A stretch of 7,389 bases of DNA from an uncultured Collinsella sp. (lineage in GTDB: Bacteria; Actinomycetota; Coriobacteriia; Coriobacteriales; Coriobacteriaceae): positions 1 to 7,389 of the forward strand of contig URAQ01000075.1 of the NCBI GenBank assembly GCA_900545875.1, given 5' to 3'. The number at the start of each line of letters is the position of its first letter. Within the stretch, counting starts at the first letter, position 1. A program made the position numbers and the translations under genes. The notes below the pieces were generated by a model. That model made no database searches. It was not told the DNA's origin and saw only the letters and a program-made list of their open reading frames with translations. Below are positions 1-5,235 of the stretch, one piece after another.

Positions 1-192
1 CTCGGTGACGTACACGGGAACATGCTTGCGACCGTCGTGGACGGCGATGGTGTGGCCGACCATCTCGGGGAAGATGGTGGACGCGCGGGACCAGGTCTTC
101 ACGACGTCCTTCTTGCCAGCCTCGTTCATCGCGGTGATACGCGAGAGAAGGCGAGTCTCCACGAACGGGCCCTTTTTGAGACTTCTGCTCAT
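1..192 (-). CDS. rpsS: 30S ribosomal protein S19, 5' part (3' end cut by window)
   Basis: S19 forms part of the head of the small ribosomal subunit, next to S13. Sixty-four codons are visible from the ATG at 192 and the frame is still open at position 1. Bacterial S19 is usually about 92 residues, so roughly two thirds is present. The start [11 protein letters not shown], followed later by [27 protein letters not shown], is the classic S19 signature. An AGGAG Shine-Dalgarno lies on the minus strand around 202-206, about 9 nt before the ATG. The gene follows rplB after a 32-bp gap, the conserved L2-S19 order of the S10 operon; rplV would be expected next, outside the window. Family assignment is secure. 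Confidence 0.97.
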   Translation of the reverse strand, partial: MSRSLKKGPFVETRLLSRITAMNEAGKKDVVKTWSRASTIFPEMVGHTIAVHDGRKHVPVYVTE

Positions 193-224
193 AAGTGCTT
201 TCTCCTAAAACTCGGTATCCGAAA

Positions 225-1055
225 TTACTTCTTACGGCGACGAATGATGTGCTGGTTCGAGACCTTCTTCTTCTTGCGCGTACGAAGGCCCTTCGTCGGC
301 TTACCCCAGGGGGTAACAGAGGGACGACCAGAGGTGTGGTTCTTGCCCTCGCCACCGCCGTGCGGGTGGTCGACAGGGTTCATGACGGTACCGCGGACGG
401 TCGGGCGCACGTTCATGTGACGCTTACGGCCGGCCTTGCCGATGACGATGTTGGAGTGATCGGCGTTGCCGACCTCACCGACGGTGGCGCGGCAGGTAAC
501 GAGGATGCGGCGCATCTCGGAGGAAGGCATACGGACGATAGCGTACTTGCCCTCCTTACCCATCAGCTGGCAGGAGTTACCGGCGGAACGGGCGATAGCA
601 GCGCCCTTGCCCGGCTGGAACTCGACGGCGTGGATGAGCGTACCGACGGGGATGTCGGCGAGGGGCAGAGCGTTGCCCGGCTTGATGTCGGCGTCAGAAC
701 CGGACATGATGGTCTGACCGACCTCGAGGCCCTTGGGGGCCAGGATGTAGCGCTTCTCACCGTCAGCGTAGTGCAGCAGAGCGATGCGAGCGGAACGATT
801 CGGATCGTACTCGATCGTGGCAACCTTGGCGGGCACGCCGTCCTTGTTGCGCTTGAAGTCGATTACGCGGTAACGACGCTTCACGCCGCCGCCCTGGTGG
901 CGGGTGGTGATGCGGCCGTTGTTGTTACGACCGGCCTTCTTGGGCAGGGGCTCGAGAAGAGACTTCTCGGGCTTGGTGCAGGTGATCTCGGAGAAGTCGG
1001 AGATCGTCTGCCAACGCCTACCAGCGGAGGTCGGCTTAAGGTGCTTTACAGCCAT
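225..1055 (-). CDS. rplB: 50S ribosomal protein L2
   Basis: L2 is a primary 23S rRNA binding protein near the peptidyl transferase centre, needed for subunit association. The frame gives 276 residues, the usual length. The start [15 protein letters not shown] at 1055 matches the family N-terminus. The same frame stays open upstream to 1130, but those residues are unlike L2 and fall in a structured non-coding gap. The OB-fold RNA-binding part lies at about 60-125 and an SH3-like part at about 130-200. The hallmark [12 protein letters not shown] is at residues 226-237, with the conserved His at 230. The C-terminus is the usual basic tail ([19 protein letters not shown]). Only a modest AAGGGA Shine-Dalgarno precedes the ATG. 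The gene is separated from rplW by 179 bp of folded sequence, which is unusual inside an S10 operon. Confidence 0.98.
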   Translation of the reverse strand: MAVKHLKPTSAGRRWQTISDFSEITCTKPEKSLLEPLPKKAGRNNNGRITTRHQGGGVKRRYRVIDFKRNKDGVPAKVATIEYDPNRSARIALLHYADGEKRYILAPKGLEVGQTIMSGSDADIKPGNALPLADIPVGTLIHAVEFQPGKGAAIARSAGNSCQLMGKEGKYAIVRMPSSEMRRILVTCRATVGEVGNADHSNIVIGKAGRKRHMNVRPTVRGTVMNPVDHPHGGGEGKNHTSGRPSVTPWGKPTKGLRTRKKKKVSNQHIIRRRKK

Positions 1056-1080
1056 TACAATCCCTTTCAATAGGAATCCG

Positions 1081-1161
1081 TTAGCCATCGCAGACAGGGA
1101 TTCGAGGTTCTGCCTCGGGTGCGATGACACCGGACGTATACACGGTTCCGGGCGTGTCCAT
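1081..1161 (-). CDS. doubtful 26-codon mini-ORF upstream of rplB
   Basis: An ATG at 1161 opens a 26-codon frame ending in TAA at 1081, 25 nt before the rplB start. The product would begin MDTPGTVYT. It is listed because a second ORF of the same length, beginning MDTPAAVYT, lies upstream of rplC at 2946-3026. No convincing Shine-Dalgarno precedes it, and the two peptides share nothing after residue 9. The similarity is therefore better explained by the shared 26-bp DNA/RNA element than by a conserved peptide. I regard translation as unlikely but worth testing. Confidence 0.15.
   Translation of the reverse strand: MDTPGTVYTSGVIAPEAEPRIPVCDG
1086..1126 (-). promoter_or_regulatory. two-tier stem-loop just upstream of rplB
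   Basis: The outer stem pairs CATCGCA (1086-1092) with TGCGATG (1120-1126), 7 bp perfect. The inner stem pairs CGAGG (1103-1107) with CCTCG (1113-1117) around a 5-nt loop, and two G-U pairs can extend it. An asymmetric bulge of about eight nt (1093-1100) lies on one side. A bulged, asymmetric helix 30 nt before an r-protein start is the kind of structure used as an rRNA-mimic binding site. Which protein would bind is unknown. Confidence 0.45.
1136..1161 (-). repeat. 26-bp operon-internal repeat, copy 1
   Basis: These 26 bases match positions 3001-3026 at 23 of 26, in the same orientation. The core is GTATACACGG, then three variable bases, then CGGGCGT, one variable base and TCCAT on the plus strand. 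Copy 1 precedes rplB and copy 2 lies upstream of rplC. Here the CGGGCGT part also pairs with ACGCCC at 1167-1172 to form a hairpin, a partner that copy 2 lacks. Function is unknown. Confidence 0.7.
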
Positions 1162-1172
1162 TTTATACGCCC
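1150..1172 (-). other. stem-loop in the rplW-rplB gap
   Basis: GGGCGT (1150-1155) pairs perfectly with ACGCCC (1167-1172) around an 11-nt A/T-rich loop. It overlaps the 26-bp repeat and directly follows, in transcript order, the strong hairpin at 1180-1217. It may be an alternative or anti-terminator partner, but no mutually exclusive pairing was established. Confidence 0.45.
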
Positions 1173-1174
1173 AA

Positions 1175-1217
1175 AACCTTGAGCTCTCGCCTCCCCTATT
1201 TGGGAGGCATGAGCTCA
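1175..1217 (-). terminator. strong stem-loop after rplW, possible attenuator
   Basis: TGAGCTC (1180-1186) pairs with GAGCTCA (1211-1217), and GCCTCCC (1189-1195) pairs with GGGAGGC (1202-1208). This gives 7+7 bp with a 2x2 internal loop and a 6-nt apical loop. On the minus-strand transcript it is followed by AAGG and then a run of four U, so it would be at most a partial rho-independent terminator. It sits about 18 nt past the rplW stop. Partial termination would lower rplB and downstream output relative to rplC-rplD-rplW. Confidence 0.5.
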
Positions 1218-1234
1218 CTCAACAGCAGCGAGTC

Positions 1235-1522
1235 TTAGGCCTGGTTGCCAAAGACCTCGATGGTGTCGCCCTCGGCCAGCGTGACGATGGCCTTCTTCCA
1301 AGAACGGGTCTTGCCGGCGACATAGCGCACGCGCTTGGTCTTGGGCTTGACCGTCAGGGTGTTCACGCGAACGACCTTGACGCCGAAGATCTCCTCGACA
1401 GCGTCCTTGATCTGATACTTGTTAGCATCCTTGGCGACCTCGAACGTGTACTTGTTCAGCTCCATGCCGGAGAAGGAACGCTCGGACACGATCGGGCGGA
1501 TGATGATCTCGTGAGCGGTCAT
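1235..1522 (-). CDS. rplW: 50S ribosomal protein L23
   Basis: L23 binds domain III of 23S rRNA at the exit of the peptide tunnel and is the docking site for trigger factor and SRP. The 95-residue product has the normal length and signatures: IIIRPIVSERS near the start, NKYTFEV..DANKYQIK at about 23-39, FGVKV..VNTLTVK at 46-59 and KKAIVTLAEGDTIEVF at the end. The ATG at 1522 directly abuts the rplD TAA (1523-1525). A strong GGGGAGG Shine-Dalgarno lies inside the last rplD codons, so translation of the two is probably coupled. After the stop comes the hairpin-rich gap before rplB. Confidence 0.97.
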   Translation of the reverse strand: MTAHEIIIRPIVSERSFSGMELNKYTFEVAKDANKYQIKDAVEEIFGVKVVRVNTLTVKPKTKRVRYVAGKTRSWKKAIVTLAEGDTIEVFGNQA

Positions 1523-2149
1523 TTAGGCGAGCACCTCCCCGAAGTGAGCGGCGATGTCGGCGGGCATCAGCACGGCGTTATTGTTGACGAGATCGTAGGT
1601 GTTGGCCTCGTCAGCGGTGATGATGAACGTCTTGGGAATGTTGCGGAACGACAGGTAGGCGTTGACGTCCTCATCGCGAACGATGATGGTCAGACGCTTG
1701 CCCTCAAGGCCGAGAGCCTTGAGCATGGCAACGGCAGCCTTGGTGGAAGGCTTCTCGAAGCCGTAGTCGTCGACGAGCACGAGCTCGCCATCGGCCAGCT
1801 TGGCGGACAGCGCGGAGCGCATAGCCAGCTTGACCTCCTTGTTGTTCATACGCTTAGCGTAGGAACGGGGCTTGGGGGCGAAGACAACGCCACCGTGACG
1901 CCACTGGGCAGCACGGATGGAACCCTGGCGGGCACGGCCGGTGCCCTTCTGACGCCAAGGCTTCTTGCCGCCACCGGAAACCTCAGAGCGGCCCTTAGCG
2001 GACTGGGTGCCCTGACGCCAAGAGGCCATCTGGCACTTGACGATGTGGTGCATAACGTGGATGTTCGGCTCGATGCCGTACACCTCAGCGGCGAGCTCGG
2101 CCTCGGCGACCTTCTTGCCCTCGCTGTTCTTTACTTCAAACTTTGCCAT
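1523..2149 (-). CDS. rplD: 50S ribosomal protein L4
   Basis: L4 binds domain I of 23S rRNA, and its long loop lines the peptide exit tunnel. In several bacteria it also represses its own operon. The product is 208 residues, normal for the family. The tunnel loop is clear at about 45-98: WRQGTQSAKGR, GGGKKPWRQKGTGRARQGS and WRHGGVVFAPKPR. The C-terminal half carries the expected globular fold (KLADGELVLVDDY, YDLVNNNAVLM). The ATG at 2149 is preceded by AAGGAG at about 9 nt spacing. It follows rplC after 46 bp and abuts rplW. L4 is a candidate regulator of the folded leaders in this operon, but that is extrapolation from other lineages. Confidence 0.97.
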   Translation of the reverse strand: MAKFEVKNSEGKKVAEAELAAEVYGIEPNIHVMHHIVKCQMASWRQGTQSAKGRSEVSGGGKKPWRQKGTGRARQGSIRAAQWRHGGVVFAPKPRSYAKRMNNKEVKLAMRSALSAKLADGELVLVDDYGFEKPSTKAAVAMLKALGLEGKRLTIIVRDEDVNAYLSFRNIPKTFIITADEANTYDLVNNNAVLMPADIAAHFGEVLA

Positions 2150-2195
2150 TTAAGTGTTCTCCTTGGTATGACGCTGGGCTAAATGGGCTGGGCCC

Positions 2196-2816
2196 TTAGG
2201 CCATACGGATGGCGACGAGACCATTCTTGGCACCCGGGACAGCGCCCTTGACCAAGATGAGGTTCTGCTCGGCATCGATGCGGACAACGGAAAGGTTCTT
2301 GACGGTAACGCGCTCGTTACCCATGTGACCGGCCATCTTGACGCCCTTGAGGACGCGCGCAGGATAGGCGCACTGACCGATAGAACCGGGGTGACGCTGG
2401 AAGTGAGAACCATGCGTCATAGGACCGCGGCGCTGACCCCAGCGCTTGATGCGACCCTGGAAGCCCTTACCCTTGGAGGTACCGATGACGTCGACCTTCT
2501 CGACATCAGCGAAATCAGCGACGGTGACGACCTCGCCGACCTTGTGCTCCTCGCCGTTCTCGACGCGGACCTCACGAAGGAAGCGGACAGGCTCGACGCC
2601 AGCCTTGGCGAAGTGACCAGCCATGGGCTTGTTCACGTTCTTGGCCTTGATGTCGCCGAAACCGATCTGGACGGCGTCATAGCCGTCGGTTGCCTGAGTT
2701 TTAACCTGCGAGACAGCGCAGGGGCCAGCCTGGATGACCGTGACGGGAACGACGTTGTCGTCCTCGTCCCAAACCTGGGTCATGCCAATCTTGCGGCCGA
2801 GAATCATGCTGATCAA
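2196..2816 (-). CDS. rplC: 50S ribosomal protein L3
   Basis: L3 is an early-assembly 23S rRNA binding protein whose extended loop reaches the peptidyl transferase centre. The product is 206 residues, in the family range. Signatures are [12 protein letters not shown] near the start, [11 protein letters not shown] at 111-121 and [20 protein letters not shown] at 125-144, the loop with the Gln that is methylated in some bacteria. I chose the TTG at 2816. It aligns residue for residue with the usual [14 protein letters not shown] start, and a GGGA lies 7 nt before it. The alternative ATG at 2807 (203 aa) has its nearest Shine-Dalgarno about 16 nt away. The gene is the first of the ribosomal cluster here; rpsJ is not upstream. 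Confidence 0.95.
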   Translation of the reverse strand: MISMILGRKIGMTQVWDEDDNVVPVTVIQAGPCAVSQVKTQATDGYDAVQIGFGDIKAKNVNKPMAGHFAKAGVEPVRFLREVRVENGEEHKVGEVVTVADFADVEKVDVIGTSKGKGFQGRIKRWGQRRGPMTHGSHFQRHPGSIGQCAYPARVLKGVKMAGHMGNERVTVKNLSVVRIDAEQNLILVKGAVPGAKNGLVAIRMA

Positions 2817-2823
2817 GATATGA

Positions 2824-2848
2824 TCCCAACTCTCGCGTGGTCTTGGGA
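2824..2848 (-). promoter_or_regulatory. hairpin covering the rplC ribosome binding site
   Basis: TCCCAA (2824-2829) pairs with TTGGGA (2843-2848) around a 13-nt loop. On the mRNA the 3' arm contains the GGGA Shine-Dalgarno, 7 nt before the rplC TTG, so the folded state would hide the ribosome binding site. With the weak TTG start this suggests translational control of L3. The pairing is visible; regulation is inferred. Confidence 0.45.
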
Positions 2849-2852
2849 CAAT

Positions 2853-2874
2853 GCGTACACCACCGAGCGTACGC
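2853..2874 (-). other. small stem-loop in the rplC leader
   Basis: GCGTAC (2853-2858) pairs with GTACGC (2869-2874) around a 10-nt loop. It lies just upstream of the hairpin that covers the rplC ribosome binding site. GCGTAC also recurs directly within 2867-2872, so an alternative register is possible. It is part of the putative leader fold. Confidence 0.35.
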
Positions 2875-2912
2875 CCCTAGAGGACCACTACTTACACGAC
2901 GTGCTCCCCAGC

Positions 2913-2940
2913 CTTGTATTGCGTCCGGACTACCTGACAA
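2913..2940 (-). promoter_or_regulatory. candidate sigma-70 type promoter for the ribosomal operon
   Basis: On the minus strand TTGTCA (2940-2935, five of six to the -35 consensus) is followed after 16 nt by TACAAG (2918-2913, four of six to the -10 consensus). Transcription would begin near 2906 and give a leader of about 90 nt containing both rplC hairpins. The -10 match is weak and no start site is known, so other promoters nearer 3040 remain possible. Confidence 0.3.
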
Positions 2941-2945
2941 CCCTA

Positions 2946-3026
2946 TTAAGCAGGCATTTTGTCCAGCCAGAATACTCCCCTGGTTACACACAGCTGTTTA
3001 GTATACACGGCTGCGGGCGTATCCAT
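2946..3026 (-). CDS. doubtful 26-codon mini-ORF upstream of rplC
   Basis: The ATG at 3026 opens a 26-codon frame ending in TAA at 2946. The product would begin MDTPAAVYT, close to MDTPGTVYT encoded at 1081-1161 by an ORF of identical length. There is no good Shine-Dalgarno, and the candidate rplC promoter lies downstream of it. The likeness stops at residue 9 and is confined to the shared 26-bp element. Translation is doubtful. Confidence 0.13.
   Translation of the reverse strand: MDTPAAVYTKQLCVTRGVFWLDKMPA
3001..3026 (-). repeat. 26-bp operon-internal repeat, copy 2
   Basis: This matches 1136-1161 at 23 of 26 bases in the same orientation relative to the ribosomal genes. It lies about 185 bp before the rplC start, between the large inverted repeat and the candidate promoter. 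Unlike copy 1 it has no ACGCCC partner nearby, so the conserved part is the sequence itself rather than the hairpin. It could be a protein-binding site or a remnant of a dispersed repeat. Confidence 0.65.
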
Positions 3027-3083
3027 CGAGATTCATATTTCACTCACATTGTTTACGCAGGTAAAGTGCGTGGAGTCGCCTGG

Positions 3084-3220
3084 GCTTGGCAGAGGGGCGG
3101 CGAAATATATTAAGTTTGCTGCTCTACAGTCCTGCGCAAGACGGAAAGCACATTAAGTGCTTTCCTTTGCGTGCGGAACTCGCGACAAACTTAATATATT
3201 TCGCCGCCCCTCTGCCAAGC
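3084..3220. repeat. 137-bp element with perfect 35-bp inverted arms
   Basis: Positions 3084-3118 are the exact reverse complement of 3186-3220 (35 of 35). Each arm has a GC-rich outer half (GCTTGGCAGAGGGGCGGC) and an A/T-rich inner half (GAAATATATTAAGTTTG). The 67-nt centre contains a further hairpin (3143-3165). No transposase frame lies inside. No clear target-site duplication flanks it; the flanks instead show imperfect complementarity (GTCGCCT and AGACGAC). It sits between the phosphatase stop and the ribosomal leader. It may be a MITE-like element, a bidirectional transcription barrier or a cruciform-forming site. The structure is certain; the function is unknown. Confidence 0.9.
3135..3171. 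terminator. inner hairpin of the large inverted repeat, possible terminator
   Basis: GGAAAGCAC (3143-3151) pairs perfectly with GTGCTTTCC (3157-3165) around the 5-nt loop ATTAA. After a small asymmetric loop, CGCAA (3135-3139) pairs with TTGCG (3167-3171). The nearest upstream gene is the phosphatase ending at 3265, whose transcript would run into it. No long U-tract follows on either strand, so it is not a textbook rho-independent terminator. Confidence 0.4.
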
Positions 3221-3264
3221 TCGGGAGACGACACGTTGATGTCTGCTTAACTCTGCTCACACTG

Positions 3265-3891
3265 CTAATGACTTTGTTGGGGGTCCACTATTTGCTGGAG
3301 GGTGAACTTACATTGCATTGGCTCACCTTCTGCTTGTGGCTTTTCCTCGTCAAAATCGAAGATCATGATGGCGCAGTTGGGGAGTTTTGTTGGGAGCTCG
3401 AAGCCCTCTGGGGCTGCAGCCTTGATGAATTGGCGGCTGGCGCTGCCGTGGCTTACTGCTAGGAGGGTTTCGATGCCCTCGGAGCCCATGATATTGGTGA
3501 GGGTGTCTACCATGCGCTCTTGCAGTGCCTGGCTTCCTTCTCCTCCGAATGGGATTAAGTCCTCGCCTGGATCCCAGACGTCGGTGGGCAGGGCGTCGTG
3601 GGGGCCCTCTTCGAAGGTGCCGTAGCAGCGCTCGATGATGCCTTCGCAGGGCTCGACTGCTGCGTCCGGGCCGAGGAGTTCGGTTGCAACGAGCTGAGCT
3701 GTGTCCATGGCTCGGCCTAAGGGTGATGAGACCACTTTGTCGGGGACGACGCCGTGGGCTTTGAGCCATGCGGCTGCCATCCCGGCTTGCTGACGGCCTA
3801 AATCGGTGAGCGGTGAATCACAGCGACCCTGGACGAGCTTTTTGACGTTGAATTCCGTCTGACCATGGCGGAGTAGATATAGACGCTTCAT
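3265..3891 (-). CDS. histidine phosphatase / phosphoglycerate mutase family protein
   Basis: The 208-residue protein belongs to the histidine phosphatase superfamily (PGAM branch), whose members transfer or remove phosphate through a phospho-histidine. The N-terminal catalytic motif LLRHGQTEFN has R8, H9 and G10. Arg60 in SSPLGRAMDTA and Glu87 in IIER fit the usual phosphate-pocket and acid positions, and VSHGS supplies the second histidine (H148). It lacks the insertion typical of the roughly 230-250 residue cofactor-dependent glycolytic mutases, so a broad phosphatase (sugar phosphate, nucleotide or cobamide-like substrates) is as likely as glycolysis. No signal peptide is seen, so it is cytosolic. 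The ATG at 3891 follows AAGGGGAG. It lies 39 bp after the CDF transporter and is probably co-transcribed with it. The substrate cannot be told from sequence. Confidence 0.9.
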   Translation of the reverse strand: MKRLYLLRHGQTEFNVKKLVQGRCDSPLTDLGRQQAGMAAAWLKAHGVVPDKVVSSPLGRAMDTAQLVATELLGPDAAVEPCEGIIERCYGTFEEGPHDALPTDVWDPGEDLIPFGGEGSQALQERMVDTLTNIMGSEGIETLLAVSHGSASRQFIKAAAPEGFELPTKLPNCAIMIFDFDEEKPQAEGEPMQCKFTLQQIVDPQQSH

Positions 3892-3930
3892 GCTCTCCCC
3901 TTCTGTATACCTAGCTTTACCGGCGCAGCC

Positions 3931-5085
3931 CTACTCGTGGGTATGGCCTACGTAGTCTTCGTCGATCGTGATCTTGGCAATCGACTTGGGGTATTCCGAC
4001 TCTACCCGTTGTGCCAGCGCGTGTTTTACGTCTTCGGCACTCATCTGCAGATCCGAGGGACGCACGCAGTCAAAGATCACGTTGGTGTGCGTGGGACCCG
4101 GCACACAGCGCAGATCGTGAATCGAGAGGCGGCTATCGATCTGTTGAGCCATAGCGTTGATGCGCAGGCGCATGCTCGCCAGCTTGGGGTCATCGGTCAC
4201 GATGGGATCGTAATGGAGTGTGACGATCATGCCGTCCTCGTCCCTAAACGCCTGCTCGATGTTATCGAGCGTGTCGTGACTTTCCAGCGGGCTGGCCTCG
4301 GCTGCCATCTCGGCGTGAGCGCTTGCGAACTTCCTGCCCGGGCCATAGTCGTGAACCATCAGATCGTGAACGCCCAAAACGCCGGGATAGCTCATGATCT
4401 TGTCTCGAATGTGCTTGACCAGCTTAGGATCGGGCGACTGGCCCAAAAGTGGGCTCACCGTATCCTTGATGAGTTCAAAGCCGCTCCAGCCAATATAGGC
4501 GCCAACGGCAAGGCCGACCCATGCGTCAAGATTGATGTGCGTCACCTGCGAAACAATCGCGCACGCCAGCACGGCGCCCGTGGCTAGGACATCGTTCTTG
4601 GAATCCTGCGCGGTCGCATGCAGCGTCTCGGACTCAATGCGGTCACCGAGCTTTTGGTTGAGGGCCGCCATCCACAGCTTTACGACCATCGAAAGCACTA
4701 GAACTGCCACCAGGGCAAGCGAGAACTCGACAGGTTCGGGGTGGATGATGCGCTCAACCGAGGACTTCACCAGCTCAACGCCAATCAGCAGCACGAGCGC
4801 CGCCACGACCAGACCCGAGAGATACTCGTAGCGACCGTGGCCGTAAGGATGCTCGGGGTCGGCCGGCTTGCTCGCCAGCTTAAAGCCCAGCACGCTCACG
4901 ATATTCGAGCTGGCATCGGACAGGTTGTTCATGGCATCCGCCACAATCGAAACCGATCCCGAAACCACACCAATTGCACCCTTCGCAGCACAAAGCGCAA
5001 CATTGGCGACAATACACACCATGCCAGCTAACGTGCCCACACGCGCACGATCGCCCTGTGCGCGCCTAACAATCCACTCGACCAT
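3931..5085 (-). CDS. cation diffusion facilitator, probable Mn2+ exporter
   Basis: This 384-residue inner-membrane protein is a CDF-family metal/proton antiporter. About six membrane segments span residues 18-215. In TM2, SVSIVADAMNNLSD aligns with the YiiP metal site so that N53 and D57 replace Asp-x-x-x-Asp. In TM5, DSKND gives D161 and D165 in place of His-x-x-x-Asp. The Asn-Asp-Asp-Asp set is the pattern reported for the Mn2+ branch (MntE type), so Mn2+ is favoured over Zn2+. The conserved EHPYGHGRYEY loop is at 78-88. The cytoplasmic dimerisation domain (about 217-295) is followed by a second, similar ferredoxin-like unit (about 300-378), making it longer than the usual ~300 residues. 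The start ATG has only a weak Shine-Dalgarno. The phosphatase gene follows 39 bp later. No Mn riboswitch was recognised upstream. Confidence 0.92.
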   Translation of the reverse strand: MVEWIVRRAQGDRARVGTLAGMVCIVANVALCAAKGAIGVVSGSVSIVADAMNNLSDASSNIVSVLGFKLASKPADPEHPYGHGRYEYLSGLVVAALVLLIGVELVKSSVERIIHPEPVEFSLALVAVLVLSMVVKLWMAALNQKLGDRIESETLHATAQDSKNDVLATGAVLACAIVSQVTHINLDAWVGLAVGAYIGWSGFELIKDTVSPLLGQSPDPKLVKHIRDKIMSYPGVLGVHDLMVHDYGPGRKFASAHAEMAAEASPLESHDTLDNIEQAFRDEDGMIVTLHYDPIVTDDPKLASMRLRINAMAQQIDSRLSIHDLRCVPGPTHTNVIFDCVRPSDLQMSAEDVKHALAQRVESEYPKSIAKITIDEDYVGHTHE

Positions 5086-5157
5086 CTACATCCGCCCCCA
5101 CGGTTCTACTTATATATCTATTGCTCAAACGGATTGTAGTGTAGCCACTTTGTCTCC
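5086..5157 (-). promoter_or_regulatory. upstream region of the CDF gene, promoter presumed
   Basis: After the terminator at 5158-5197, a new promoter must lie here if the CDF gene is separately transcribed. The only A/T-rich block is around 5109-5120 (TATATA on both strands), plus a TACAAT-like hexamer near 5134. No well-spaced -35 was found for either. No metal-regulator operator was recognised. Confidence 0.25.
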
Positions 5158-5197
5158 CAGATACAAAGAGGCCGCAGCCCGCACGGGCCACGGCCTT
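5158..5197 (-). terminator. rho-independent terminator after the EIIC gene
   Basis: AGGCCG (5169-5174) pairs with CGGCCT (5191-5196), and GCCC (5177-5180) pairs with GGGC (5185-5188) around a GCAC loop. The two stems are separated by a symmetric 2x2 internal loop. On the minus-strand transcript the GC-rich stem is followed by CUUUGUAUCU. It lies about 40 bp past the EIIC stop and should end the accA-EIIC transcript before the CDF gene. Confidence 0.7.
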
Positions 5198-5201
5198 GGA
5201 G

Positions 5202-5230
5202 CATGACAAAAGAATCGTCCTTTTGTCGCA
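5202..5230. repeat. palindromic repeat just downstream of the EIIC gene
   Basis: GACAAAAG (5205-5212) and CTTTTGTC (5220-5227) are perfect inverted arms around a 7-nt loop. The right half, GTCCTTTTGTCGCA (5217-5230), matches GTCCCTTTGTCACA at 6482-6495 in 12 of 14 bases, so this looks like a second, decayed member of the same palindrome family. It begins 6 nt beyond the EIIC stop codon, so related repeats bracket that gene. Confidence 0.6.
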
Positions 5231-5235
5231 CAGGT

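Larger units (their letters stand above)
1056..1234 (-). promoter_or_regulatory. structured rplW-rplB intergenic region, candidate r-protein regulatory element
   Basis: This 179-bp gap interrupts an otherwise tightly packed ribosomal operon; rplD and rplW abut directly, and the other gaps are 32-46 bp. In transcript order it holds three inverted repeats: 1180-1217, 1150-1172 and 1086-1126. It also carries one copy (1136-1161) of a 26-bp element found again upstream of rplC. No recognisable protein is encoded apart from a doubtful 26-codon mini-ORF. The arrangement fits a leader controlling rplB and the distal genes by attenuation or by binding a ribosomal protein. The hairpins are seen directly; the regulatory role is inference. 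Confidence 0.5.
2817..3264. other. 448-bp intergenic region upstream of rplC
   Basis: No convincing protein gene, tRNA or rRNA is seen. In transcript order the region holds a 137-bp inverted-repeat element (3084-3220), a small palindrome TTTAC-GCAG-GTAAA (3052-3065), copy 2 of the 26-bp repeat (3001-3026), a candidate promoter (2913-2940) and two leader hairpins (2853-2874 and 2824-2848). It separates the CDF/phosphatase pair from the ribosomal operon and must carry the end of one transcript and the promoter of the next. rpsJ, expected here, is absent on both strands. Confidence 0.8.

Noticed and set aside
195..1073. Long open frame on the plus strand opposite rplB (292 codons)
   Set aside because: It is fully antisense to a clear L2 gene. 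The translation is low-complexity Gly/Val/Asp/Leu, typical of the reverse strand of GC-rich coding DNA, with no domain.
1136..1161. The 26-bp repeat as a pair of sigma-70 promoters (TGGACA/TGGATA and TATAC)
   Set aside because: The spacing between the two hexamers is only 14 nt, below the workable range, and the second hexamer is imperfect in both copies.
1124..2182. 352-codon plus-strand frame across rplW and rplD
   Set aside because: It is antisense to two certain ribosomal genes, has compositionally biased sequence and shows no recognisable motif. It is a shadow of codon bias.
2701..2991. 96-codon minus-strand frame upstream of rplC as a possible rpsJ
   Set aside because: It overlaps the rplC start in another frame, and its translation has none of the S10 signatures, so it is not S10.
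2325..3113. 262-codon plus-strand frame opposite rplC and extending into the intergenic region
   Set aside because: Its first part mirrors rplC, and the remainder crosses the structured leader and one arm of the inverted repeat. No ribosome binding site or domain is seen.
3084..3118. Promoter-like TTGGCA ... TATTAA in each arm of the large inverted repeat
   Set aside because: With 16-nt spacing the match is fair, but both arms would drive transcription inward toward each other and toward no gene, so it is probably chance A/T content.
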